Shown here: piece after piece, positions 16,935-24,935 of the stretch
Position numbering within the stretch: the stretch's first letter is position 1
Layout of the letters: each line of letters begins with the position of its first letter
Source of the DNA: RYN-230 sp963718305
GTDB lineage: Bacteria > Actinomycetota > Actinomycetes > Streptosporangiales > Streptosporangiaceae
Assembly: GCA_963718305.1 (NCBI GenBank)
Contig: CAVQZG010000004.1
Span: 62,001-126,000, forward strand
Direction of reading: 5' to 3'
DNA length: 64,000 nucleotides
Program-made: the position numbers and the translations under genes
Notes under the pieces: model-generated
The model's input: only the letters and a program-made list of their open reading frames with translations
Database searches by the model: none
What the model was told of the DNA's origin: nothing

Positions 16935-17626
16935 CCCTGACCCAGGAGGCTGACGGCGAGCGGGTACTCACCGCCCGGATCGGCGAGGCCACGATCAATA
17001 CGGAACTCATTTGCGCGCTCGGGTCCGTGCTGGACGACGTCGAGCGCGGCGGGATCGAGAACTTCGTCTTACTGTTCAGCGGCAGCGCAGAGCCAGTCAC
17101 CGGGGATTTCCCATCATGGCCGCCCGGCCCGGGCCGGAGCGACATGCGGTATTTCGCCCGCTGGGATGAATTGCTGTCCCGGATTTCCAGGCTGAAAGCC
17201 AAGACATTCGCTGGCTATCACGGCCGGGTCGGTGCGGCGGCGGTCCAGGCCGGCCTGGTCGCAGACCTGCGGCTGGCCTCGGCGCAGGCGCGGCTCTGGA
17301 TGGGGAGCCTCGCCGAGGGGCGCTTCCCCGGAATGGGCGCATACTGGCTGCCGAAATTTGTCGGTCTCGGGACCGCGCGCAAGATCTTCCTGCTCGGCGA
17401 GGATCTGACCGCCGACGATGCGGCCCGGCTGGGGCTGGTGGACTCTGTCGGAGACACCCTCGAGGAAGTGGTCGGGAACTCGGTCAAGGCCCTGCGCGCG
17501 GTCACCCCGGAGTCGGCGTGCTTCACCCGCCGGATCCTCGACGACTGTTATCTGCTCGAGCATGCTTCGGCGGTGGAACTGGCCAAGGCGGCTCGATACA
17601 AGGTGGGGATGCCGGATGACAGCTAG
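16928..17626 (+). CDS. Crotonase-fold protein, DpgB-like
   Basis: The 232-aa enoyl-CoA hydratase/isomerase superfamily protein overlaps the PKS gene by 7 nt. YHGRVGAAAVQAGLVADLRL supplies the first oxyanion-hole strand, and WMGSLAEGRFPGMGAYWLPK the second. It is shorter than typical hydratases (about 260 aa). It lacks an obvious pair of catalytic acids in the usual positions, as in DpgB, which assists DpgA during cyclisation and release rather than hydrating enoyl-CoA. Position directly after a DpgA-type gene matches the dpgA-dpgB order of glycopeptide clusters. DpgD-like activity is the alternative. Confidence 0.75.
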   Translation: MLTLTQEADGERVLTARIGEATINTELICALGSVLDDVERGGIENFVLLFSGSAEPVTGDFPSWPPGPGRSDMRYFARWDELLSRISRLKAKTFAGYHGRVGAAAVQAGLVADLRLASAQARLWMGSLAEGRFPGMGAYWLPKFVGLGTARKIFLLGEDLTADDAARLGLVDSVGDTLEEVVGNSVKALRAVTPESACFTRRILDDCYLLEHASAVELAKAARYKVGMPDDS

Positions 17627-17684
17627 AGGTCACTTACGCCGATCTCATGGCCTGCAACTGAAACAAGGAGACAAGGAGTAGCCA

Positions 17685-19478
17685 ATGGCTGAAACCGTGC
17701 CTCGAATGTCACCGTACACCGGGACTGAGCTGCCCCGGGATCGGCCCTTCTGGATCGTTGACGGGCGAGCCTACGATCTTACGGAGTGGATGGGCCGTCA
17801 TCCCGGCGGGGCGATATGGTTCGCGCAAACCGAGGGTCGCGACATCAGCGCCCTGCTCCACACATATCACCGGGAGCCAGCCCGGCTGCAGAAGATACTC
17901 GCCAAGTACCTGATTGAAGAACTCGCTGACCAGGACGTAAGCCCCAAGCTTGTCGCCCCTTTCCGGCTCGGCGAGAGGAAGATGCGCGACAAGGTTCCGG
18001 TACCCACCGAGAAGGACATACTCCCCAAGCTTGGCGTACCCCCCTTCCTGCTGCCGCCGGAATTCAACGCTCCCGAGGATCTGCCGAGGCTCGACTACCG
18101 GGACGAAGGAAGCTTGCTGGCGGCGATCCGTCAGCGGGTCAATGCCCAGTTCTCCAAGCAGGCACTGAAGAAGTACGACCGCTCGTTCGACGCCGTGACG
18201 TGGCTTATCGCTGCCGCGCATGTTGCCGCGCTGGCCCTCCTGGTCGCCCGCGTCATACCTGGCTGGGCATTCGTCGTCATCATGGTGGTGACGCGTACCG
18301 CGCTGGCGGGCTCGGGCCATTACGGCCTGCACAGGAAGTGGAAGCCCGGGCACCCGGCCCTGACCCTGCCGCTCGGAAAAGCGCTGTTCGACCTCAACTA
18401 CGTCGGCACGAGCCTCATCGGAACCGATGGGCACGTGCTACTGCACCATCCTTATCTGGGCTCCGGCGCGGACGTAAAGAAGACGTTCTTCGATGGCATG
18501 CTCCGGCTGCATCCTGTACTCCGGATCCCGGGTTACACGCTCCACAAACTCGGCATATGCCTGACCGGCCTGCCGCTCCGGGGACGGGAGATCACGAAGT
18601 TCGAGCGGCATAAGCCGATCCCGCAGGAAACCGGCGCGCCATTCGTCCAGGATCCAATCCGGGCCGACTTCTGGATCATCCGGGCGTGGATCGTGTTTGA
18701 GTTTGCCCTGTGCCTGGCCACCGGTCACATCGTGGCCTGGCTGGTGCAGTTCTTCCTGACGTTGTGGTTCAACACCTTCCTCGTGGTGGCGAGCCATGAT
18801 TTTGAGGAGCCGAACAGCGAGGAAGAGCTCGCGGTGATTCCCGAGCCGCTGCGGGATGACTGGGCGGCGAGGCAGATCTGCCTGAGCTACGACCTGAGCG
18901 TGGTCGGCAACCGCTGGATCGACATTTTCCTCAGCGCCGGCCTGAGCCCTCACCGCGTCCACCATGTCCTGCCGTACCAGGGCTCCGGCTTCGCCAACCT
19001 CGCCTCGGAAGATGCGGTCAGAGAGGTGTGCGCCGAGGTAGGCATAGCCTGGGAGCGTCCCCGGAACCTGATCGTGGACCGGTTCCCGGCCGTCATGAAG
19101 CACTATCTGACCTGCCCGGTGAAGCCTTCCCTGCTGCGCGCGCTCTCCACGCAGCCCCCGCCCGGCGGCCAGCCCCCGCCCGGTGCCCAGCCCCCATCTG
19201 GCCTGCAGCCCCCGCCGGGCGCCCAGCCTCCGCCCGGCCTGCAGCCCCCGCCTGGCCCGCAGCCTCCGCCCGGCGCCCCGCCGCCACCTGGCCTGGGGGC
19301 CCCGCCCGGCATGCAGCCCCCGTCTGGCCTGCAGCCCCCGCCCGGCCCGCCGCCTCCACCTGCCATGGAGCCCGCACGACCGACCTCGCCGGGCAGGCCG
19401 CAGCGTTCATCGGTCAAGGAGTATGTCGGCGAGCTGTTCCGCTACTCGTTCGAGGGCTGGAGAGGAGTCGGCGTGTGA
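17685..19478 (+). CDS. Cytochrome b5-fused membrane desaturase/hydroxylase with proline-rich tail
   Basis: This 597-aa protein starts with a cytochrome b5-like domain (about 12-75): RHPGG with His39 as first haem ligand, and HTYH with His59 or His62 as the second. A membrane fatty-acid-desaturase domain (about 165-480) follows with three histidine boxes: HYGLH (212-216), HVLLHH (250-255) and HRVHH (423-427). The last 110 residues include about 14 PPPGxQ-type repeats (about 487-567). It follows the crotonase gene by 58 nt with a double AAGGAGACAAGGAG site. It probably performs di-iron oxidation of an acyl or resorcylic intermediate, fed electrons through the fused haem domain. Substrate unknown. 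Confidence 0.85.
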   Translation: MAETVPRMSPYTGTELPRDRPFWIVDGRAYDLTEWMGRHPGGAIWFAQTEGRDISALLHTYHREPARLQKILAKYLIEELADQDVSPKLVAPFRLGERKMRDKVPVPTEKDILPKLGVPPFLLPPEFNAPEDLPRLDYRDEGSLLAAIRQRVNAQFSKQALKKYDRSFDAVTWLIAAAHVAALALLVARVIPGWAFVVIMVVTRTALAGSGHYGLHRKWKPGHPALTLPLGKALFDLNYVGTSLIGTDGHVLLHHPYLGSGADVKKTFFDGMLRLHPVLRIPGYTLHKLGICLTGLPLRGREITKFERHKPIPQETGAPFVQDPIRADFWIIRAWIVFEFALCLATGHIVAWLVQFFLTLWFNTFLVVASHDFEEPNSEEELAVIPEPLRDDWAARQICLSYDLSVVGNRWIDIFLSAGLSPHRVHHVLPYQGSGFANLASEDAVREVCAEVGIAWERPRNLIVDRFPAVMKHYLTCPVKPSLLRALSTQPPPGGQPPPGAQPPSGLQPPPGAQPPPGLQPPPGPQPPPGAPPPPGLGAPPGMQPPSGLQPPPGPPPPPAMEPARPTSPGRPQRSSVKEYVGELFRYSFEGWRGVGV

Positions 19479-19552
19479 TCGCAGTCGCCGCCGCGCGGGA
19501 AGGGTGGTGGCGCAGCAGGCGATAGGGGCTTGCGGCGACCACTGGCTGGTCG

Positions 19553-19576
19553 GCGCTGACCATGACGGGTCAGCGC
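19553..19576. terminator. Bidirectional hairpin between desaturase and AraC genes
   Basis: GCGCTGACC (19553-19561) and GGTCAGCGC (19568-19576) form a perfect 9-bp stem with a 6-nt loop. It spans the stop codon of the AraC gene and lies 75 nt after the desaturase stop. No T-tract is visible. Confidence 0.5.
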
Positions 19577-20316
19577 ACGGCGCTTTGGTATGAGCCTGGT
19601 GTCTGGCCCATGGCACGGCGGAAGGTGTCAATAAAAGCACTGGTCGTCGCCCACCCGCACCGATGCGCTGTCTCGGTGACGCTGGCGTCGCTGGCGAGCT
19701 GGATCATGGCGTGGAAGAGGCGGACATTCGTGCGCCATTGCGGGTAGGTCATCCCGAACTCGGCCCGGAAGAGCCGGGCGAGCGTCCGCTCGCTGGTGCT
19801 GACGTTGCGGGCTAGCCAGCCGAGCGTTTGCGGCTGCCGCAAGTCGGCGAGTACCAGGTCACAGGCTTCGGCGAGTCTTGCGTCACGTGCGGCGGGCAGG
19901 GATATGGGCTGCACGCGCGCCCGGCGGATCTGGTCCCGGACGACCGCGCGGACCCGGCGTGTCTCTGCGGCGGGCAGGCCGGGGTCGGTGCACGCGACGA
20001 GCAACTCGCGAAGCAGGCTACTGACCGCGACGATGACCGGTGAGTCCTCGGTGAGCGGCGCACCGGCAACCGGGAAGCCGACGGTGTGAAACGAGCTCGT
20101 CCCGTAGAAGCGATGCTCGTGCCAGATTCCTGCCGGGACCCATACTGCGCGGTCGCAGGCCGCGACCCAGGCGCCCGCCTCGGTCTGGATCGCGAGGACG
20201 CCGGTGGCGACGTAGACGAGCTGATGGTCGTCGTGCTGGTGCCGATCGATGACGTCGCCCCCGGCTCGTGACTGAGCCTGGGTCGGGGCGCGTGGCGAGT
20301 GGCGGATATGCGACAT
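19570..20316 (-). CDS. AraC-family transcriptional regulator with cupin sensor domain
   Basis: The 248-aa regulator has an N-terminal cupin region (HQHDDHQLVYVATGVLAI, then VWVPAGIWHEHRFYGTSSFH). At the C-terminus are two helix-turn-helix motifs of the AraC/XylS type (LGWLARNVSTSERTLARLFR; VTETAHRCGWATTSAFIDTF) ending in FRRAMGQTPGSYQ. It is divergent from an Fsr-like exporter gene with only 53 nt between starts, so that exporter is its likely target, as in many AraC/MFS pairs. A role in the adjacent DpgA operon is possible but has no direct support. Confidence 0.88.
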   Translation of the reverse strand: MSHIRHSPRAPTQAQSRAGGDVIDRHQHDDHQLVYVATGVLAIQTEAGAWVAACDRAVWVPAGIWHEHRFYGTSSFHTVGFPVAGAPLTEDSPVIVAVSSLLRELLVACTDPGLPAAETRRVRAVVRDQIRRARVQPISLPAARDARLAEACDLVLADLRQPQTLGWLARNVSTSERTLARLFRAEFGMTYPQWRTNVRLFHAMIQLASDASVTETAHRCGWATTSAFIDTFRRAMGQTPGSYQSAVR

Positions 20317-20369
20317 AAAACGGCAGAATATCGGAAGCTTGCCGGACTGGTGCGAGCCATCGTCAGAGG

Positions 20370-21581
20370 GTGACTTCAGCGAAGGCGGTCATCGACCGCC
20401 GCCACGCGGGCGGCGAAGCCGGGACGAACTGGCGGCGCACGAGGCTATGGGCGGGCGCGCATGCCGTCGACGACTTTTACCAGGGTCTGGTGCCGGCCGC
20501 CGTGCCATATTTCGTCCTCGAACGCCACTTCAGTTACCTCGGCGCCTCGGGCCTGGCGATGGCAGCCACCCTCGGCAGCGCACTCCCCCAGGTGGCCATC
20601 GGTATGCTCGCCGACCGCCGGCGGCTGTCATGGATGTCACCGCTTGGCCTCACCCTGGCGGGTGTGGGCGCGGGCCTGGCCGGTCTCGCACCAGGCTATG
20701 TCCTGGTGTTCGGGTGCCTGCTGCTGTCCGGCTTCGGGGTAGCGATGTTCCATCCACCCGCCGGCCGCGACGCCCGGCGAGCGGCCGGCGGCAGCGCCAC
20801 GGCCATGAGTTACTTCGCTGCGGGGGGCAGCGTCGGGTTCTTCGTCGCGCCTGCCGTCGTCACTCCGGCGCTGGACAGCCTGGGAGTCGGTGCGACGGCG
20901 CTATTCATCCCGCCGGCCATCCTGATGGGCTTCGTCCTGTTCCGGAGCCAGCGCCGGTCATCAATTCAGCACGCCGCCGCCGAGCACGGCGCCGGCGCTG
21001 ATCGGCCGGCCCTGTTCGCGGCGCTGACCTGCGTCGAAGTCATCCGTTCCACGGTGTCCTTCGGGTTGAATACCTTCGTCTCGCTGTACTGGATCCGTCA
21101 CCTGGGCGCGTCCAGCGGCCTCGGCGGGATCGCGCTCACTCTCGAACTCGCCGGGGGTGTGCTGGGAACCCTCGCCGGCGGGCGCATCGGCGACCGGGTC
21201 GGCCTGGTGCGGACGGTCCAGCTCGGCAACGTCCTCATCGTTCCGGCGCTGATCGCGCTGCTGGCCTGCACCAGCAAGTACGCAGCCCTGCCGCTTGTGC
21301 TGCTGGTTGGCCTGGTCACCAACCTCCCGTTCGCAGTCCTCATCAAACTCGGGCAGGACTACCTGCCTTCCCGGCCCGGCACTGCCGCGGGCGTCACGCT
21401 CGGACTGGCCGTCAGCGCTGGAGGACTGTTTATGCCCCTGCTTGGCCTGGTGGCCGACAACCACGGCCCGCGAGGCGTCTTTGTCGTGCTCGCCACCATC
21501 CCGCTGCTCGCGATCGCGGGGTCGGCTCGTGCTCCGCGAGCCAGCACACCACCCCATCAGCTCGCGGGTCAGCGCGCTTGA
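20370..21581 (+). CDS. MFS exporter, fosmidomycin-resistance (Fsr)-like
   Basis: The 403-aa protein has about 12 membrane segments. GAHAVDDFYQGLVPAAVPYF is the segment-1 signature of the Fsr-like group, and GVAMFHPPAGRDARRAAGG matches its conserved MFHP motif. The middle loop is short and charged. The GTG start at 20370 has a weak ribosome site. Members extrude fosmidomycin, bicyclomycin-like drugs or other small phosphonates and sugars. With the divergent cupin-AraC regulator it forms a likely inducible efflux unit. Cargo unknown. Confidence 0.82.
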   Translation: MTSAKAVIDRRHAGGEAGTNWRRTRLWAGAHAVDDFYQGLVPAAVPYFVLERHFSYLGASGLAMAATLGSALPQVAIGMLADRRRLSWMSPLGLTLAGVGAGLAGLAPGYVLVFGCLLLSGFGVAMFHPPAGRDARRAAGGSATAMSYFAAGGSVGFFVAPAVVTPALDSLGVGATALFIPPAILMGFVLFRSQRRSSIQHAAAEHGAGADRPALFAALTCVEVIRSTVSFGLNTFVSLYWIRHLGASSGLGGIALTLELAGGVLGTLAGGRIGDRVGLVRTVQLGNVLIVPALIALLACTSKYAALPLVLLVGLVTNLPFAVLIKLGQDYLPSRPGTAAGVTLGLAVSAGGLFMPLLGLVADNHGPRGVFVVLATIPLLAIAGSARAPRASTPPHQLAGQRA

Positions 21582-21589
21582 GGCCGGGC

Positions 21590-21624
21590 CCCGGCCGTGA
21601 CCCGCTCCCTAGATCACGGCCGGG
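21590..21624. terminator. Bidirectional terminator hairpin
   Basis: CCCGGCCGTGA (21590-21600) and TCACGGCCGGG (21614-21624) make a perfect 11-bp stem with a 13-nt loop between the convergent MFS and Ig-fold genes. It would serve both. Confidence 0.6.
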
Positions 21625-21636
21625 TGTCCCGGGTGG

Positions 21637-22692
21637 CTACCGGTCGATCGTGATGCTGAACGATTGAGTGGCCTGCTGGCCGCTGAAGTCGGTGAGCCGC
21701 ATGGTGAAGGTGAAGGTGCCCGCCGTGGTCGGTGTTCCGGCGAGCTCGTTGTTAGCGTCGGTCGGCGCCGCGAAGGTCTGCAGGGTAAGGCCAGGCGGGA
21801 GGTGCCCAGCGGCGACGGCCCAGCTGTAGGGCCCGGCTCCGCCGCTCAGGAAGAAGTTCTGCCCGAAGGCCTGGCCGACAGTCCCCGGCTCGAGGGTTGA
21901 TCCGCTGCCAGGCAGCACAATGCTCAGCGGCAGGTTCTGGTCCACGGTGATCGAGTAGGCCTGATACAGCGGCTGGCCGTGGTCGCCGGTGCCCTGCACA
22001 GTGAAGGTGTAGGTGGGTTCGATGCCCTGCTGGGTCGAGGTGCCGCCGATGACCGCGCCCGAGGGCCCGAAGGTGGCGGGCAGGGTCAGCCCCGGCGGGA
22101 GGGCGCCGGCGGCAATCCTGAGCGTGCCGCCTGCGTTGTGGCTGGTGACCAGGCGGCCCTGGTAGGGCAGGCCGAGCACGGAGTCGGGCAGCACGCAGAC
22201 CCCGCTGATCAGGAAGCTGCCGTTAGCGGCGTTGCACTGCAACTGGTCCGGCGGACCCTGAGTTGTCACGGTGATCTGGTAGGCCAGCGTGGAGGTCCGG
22301 GACCCGTCCGTCGCCTTGATGGTGAAGTTGAACGTCCCGGTCTGGGTGGGGTTCCCGGTGATGACGGCGCCGGACGTGGACTGGGCGGGCAGGCTCAGGC
22401 CGGGCGGGAGGCTTCCTGCGGTCAGCGCGAATGTGACGGTGGGGCCGACGGCGCCCACCTTGCTCACCGCGATGGTCGCGGAGTAGGCATTCGGCGCGGT
22501 GGTAACGCCGGAGGGCAGCACGCAAATCGTGCCTTCAAGCGTGCCGTTGTTGGCCGCTGCCGAGCACAGCAGGTTAATCCTCGGGGGCGGATAAGACGTC
22601 GCCAGCACTGGTCCCGCGGCCACCCCCGCCAGCGTCGCCGCCATACTTACCGTCGCCGCCAGCGTTAGCAGCGTTTTCGTTGTTCGTCTCAC
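21637..22692 (-). CDS. Secreted putative-Ig (He_PIG) repeat protein
   Basis: Starting at GTG 22692 behind GAAGGAGGAG, the 351-aa protein has a clear signal peptide (MRRTTKTLLTLAATVSMAAT, cleavage near VLA-TS). The mature part holds three Ig-like repeats of about 95 residues, each with the He_PIG core LPPGLSLP or LPPGLTLP followed by ITGNPTQTGTFNFTIKATD-type strands. Short Cys-containing inserts (INLLCSAAANN, LQCNAANGS) precede the first two. The frame continues upstream, but those residues are not conserved. Such proteins are exported and often adhesive or matrix-associated. Function not known. Confidence 0.8.
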   Translation of the reverse strand: MRRTTKTLLTLAATVSMAATLAGVAAGPVLATSYPPPRINLLCSAAANNGTLEGTICVLPSGVTTAPNAYSATIAVSKVGAVGPTVTFALTAGSLPPGLSLPAQSTSGAVITGNPTQTGTFNFTIKATDGSRTSTLAYQITVTTQGPPDQLQCNAANGSFLISGVCVLPDSVLGLPYQGRLVTSHNAGGTLRIAAGALPPGLTLPATFGPSGAVIGGTSTQQGIEPTYTFTVQGTGDHGQPLYQAYSITVDQNLPLSIVLPGSGSTLEPGTVGQAFGQNFFLSGGAGPYSWAVAAGHLPPGLTLQTFAAPTDANNELAGTPTTAGTFTFTMRLTDFSGQQATQSFSITIDR

Positions 22693-22916
22693 CGTGCTCC
22701 TCCTTCGGGTCAGCCCTGCGGGTCTGTCCACGAAAATGGGCTGGCATGCGGTGAGAGCGCCCGTGGGCCAGCCAGAGCAATCCCTGTTACGTGACACGGA
22801 GCCGGGACAGCCCCGGTTCACCGGCTGGATGGGCATGATGAATTCGTCCGGCTGGCTCGTTAGGGGACAGCCGGCCGCGGCGCTAAGGGCCGCGATGCGA
22901 GCGGGAGGAGAGTGCC

Positions 22917-23684
22917 ATGCGGGGGCTCCGGGACAAGAGGGTCCTCATCAGCGGAGGCAGCAGCGGGATCGGCAAGGCGACCGCGCAGCGTTTCCTCGAA
23001 GAGGGAGCCCGGGTGTTCCTCTGCGGCCTCGACCCCCAGGAGGTGGATTCGGCTATCGCCGAGTTGAGGGAGTTCGGGCCGGCTGCGGGGATACCGGTGG
23101 ATGTTGGCCGGGAAGAGGATGTGGCCCGGCTGATCGACTCGGCCTGTGCGGCGCTGGGTGGCATCGATGTGCTGATCAACAACGCCGGGATCGGGTGGCG
23201 TGAGCCCTTTCTGGAGATCACGCCGTCGCACTGGGATCGCATGATCAGGGTGAACTTGCGCGGGATGTTCCTGGTCGCTCAGGCGGTGGCCAGGGTGCTC
23301 GTAGGCCAGGGTGGCGGGGGGGTCATCGTCAACATGTCGTCAACTAACGGCCTGGGCGGCGAGGCGGACTACGCGCACTACAACGCGTCCAAGGGTGGCG
23401 TGCTGCTGCTGACCAAGACCATGGCCGTTGAACTCGGGCCGTACGACATCCGCGTCAACGCCTTGTGTCCGGGGTTTATCGAGACTCCACTGAACGCGGC
23501 CATCAGCGCCGACCTGGGCGGGCAAGACTTCGCCGATGCGTACGCCAGTGACCACATCCCGCTGGGCCGGGCCGGCCGGCCATCCGAGGTAGCCGCGGTG
23601 TATGCGTTCCTGGCCTCGGATGACGCGTCCTTCATGACGGGCGCGGAGATGGTCATCGACGGCGGGCAACTCGCCGTCATGTAA
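22917..23684 (+). CDS. SDR-family oxidoreductase (glucose 1-dehydrogenase/3-ketoacyl reductase-like)
   Basis: A 255-aa classical SDR. Cofactor motif SGGSSGIGKAT is near residue 14 and NNAGIG near 86. Catalytic Ser sits in NMSSTNGLGG, Tyr/Lys in YAHYNASKGG, and the family end block is MTGAEMVIDGGQ. The ATG follows GGGAGGAG. It stands alone between a divergent secreted-protein gene and the sugar operon, 210 bp before the latter; it might belong to that catabolic group. Substrate unassigned. Confidence 0.87.
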   Translation: MRGLRDKRVLISGGSSGIGKATAQRFLEEGARVFLCGLDPQEVDSAIAELREFGPAAGIPVDVGREEDVARLIDSACAALGGIDVLINNAGIGWREPFLEITPSHWDRMIRVNLRGMFLVAQAVARVLVGQGGGGVIVNMSSTNGLGGEADYAHYNASKGGVLLLTKTMAVELGPYDIRVNALCPGFIETPLNAAISADLGGQDFADAYASDHIPLGRAGRPSEVAAVYAFLASDDASFMTGAEMVIDGGQLAVM

Positions 23685-23816
23685 GCCCGAGGGTGCCCAC
23701 CGCCGCCACTCCCCCGGCCTGCCGCCCGGCTTCCCGCGCGCTAGGCCCGAGATCGAAAGAAACGTAACCTATCGCGGCTTCCTGTACCGGGCTTTGACTC
23801 GTATCGTTTCGTTTGA

Positions 23817-23834
23817 GCATGAAATCAGCATGAA
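23817..23834. promoter_or_regulatory. Direct repeat candidate operator for the DeoR operon
   Basis: GCATGAA occurs at 23817 and 23828, exactly 11 nt apart, in the leader of the sugar operon about 60-75 nt before its first start codon. DeoR-type repressors often bind short direct repeats spaced about one helical turn. TTGACT at 23793 may be the -35 box just upstream. Confidence 0.35.
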
Positions 23835-23894
23835 CCGAAGCGAGGCGAGTGTGCGGGCGACCTGGCCGGCCACAGCCAATCTCAGGGAGCAGAC

Positions 23895-24935
23895 GTGCCA
23901 GATCTCCGCATCGGAGTTATCGGGGCCGGGCGCATTGCCCAGGCCGCCCACCTGCCCGCGCTCGCCCGGGCCCAGGGGGCACGGCTCGTCGCGCTCTGCG
24001 ATCCCTCACCTCTGCTCGCCCAGCGGGTCAGCGGCCAGTACGGCGTGCCTGGCTATCAGTCCGCCGATGAGCTGCTGGCTGACGACGCGGTGCAGGCGGT
24101 GATCGTCGCGGTTCCCGACCGGCTGCATCTGCCGCTCGCCGGGCAGGCCCTGCGCTCCGGCAGGCACGTGCTGGTGGAGAAACCCCTCGCCGGCACAGCC
24201 AGGGAGGCCGAGCAACTGGCCGCCGTCGCCGGTGAGGCCGGCCTGGTTCTGCAGGTGGGGGCCATGAAGCGGTACGACCCTGGCGTGCAGCACGCCGCGG
24301 AAGCGGTGCGCAGCCGCATCGGTACCGTGCTCTCGGCCACCATCTGGTACCGGGTGATGTCAGCGCTGCGGCCGCCGACCGAAGCGACGCTGTTCCCCGC
24401 CCTCGTCGTTGACGAGGCCGTCCGCGAGCATGAGGCGGCCTTCAAGGCCGACCGGTCCAGCTACCTGCTCACCACCCACGGTGCGCACGTGCTCGATGGG
24501 ATGCGCTTCCTGCTCGGCGACCCCACCCGGGTCTCGGCGCAGCTCGCGCACTCCGGCCGGGACTACACCTGGCATGGCCTGGCCGGCCTGGCCGACGGCG
24601 GACTGGCCCACTTCGAGATCACCGCCAACGTCCACGCGGAGTGGTCAGAAGGCGCCGACATCTACGGCGACAAAGGCCACGTCAGGCTGCGCACGCACTT
24701 CCCGTTCGCGCTGCGCGCCAGTGACGTCGAGGTCTACGACGAAGCTCGCAGCGTCAGCGAGCGGCCGGTGTTCCCGGACTCCAACGCCTACGAACTGCAG
24801 ATCGAGGCGTTCGCCGCCGCCGTGACGACCGGCGCGGCGGCGACCCCGGACGCCCAGGACGGCCTGGCCGCCGTCAGGCTCATCGACGCCGTCGCCGAAT
24901 CGGTGGCCAAGGACGGCTCCTGGGTGAAGCCATGA
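23895..24935 (+). CDS. Gfo/Idh/MocA-family oxidoreductase
   Basis: The 346-aa NAD(P)-dependent dehydrogenase opens with RIGVIGAGRIAQAAHLPALA (GxGxxG Rossmann) and has VEKPLAGTAREAEQLA, the EKP motif whose Lys contacts substrate and cofactor. A C-terminal beta-sheet domain has LTTHGAHVLDGMRFLLGD, supplying the catalytic His. GTG at 23895 follows AGGGAG. It is the first gene of a five-gene operon joined by 4-nt overlaps. Members oxidise or reduce sugars, inositols and sugar lactones. With the isomerase that follows, catabolism of a cyclitol or unusual sugar is likely. Confidence 0.88.
   Translation: MPDLRIGVIGAGRIAQAAHLPALARAQGARLVALCDPSPLLAQRVSGQYGVPGYQSADELLADDAVQAVIVAVPDRLHLPLAGQALRSGRHVLVEKPLAGTAREAEQLAAVAGEAGLVLQVGAMKRYDPGVQHAAEAVRSRIGTVLSATIWYRVMSALRPPTEATLFPALVVDEAVREHEAAFKADRSSYLLTTHGAHVLDGMRFLLGDPTRVSAQLAHSGRDYTWHGLAGLADGGLAHFEITANVHAEWSEGADIYGDKGHVRLRTHFPFALRASDVEVYDEARSVSERPVFPDSNAYELQIEAFAAAVTTGAAATPDAQDGLAAVRLIDAVAESVAKDGSWVKP

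Noticed and set aside
19150..19370. Short tandem GC-rich repeats as a noncoding microsatellite
   Set aside because: They keep the desaturase frame throughout and encode PPPGxQ units, so they were treated as part of the protein.
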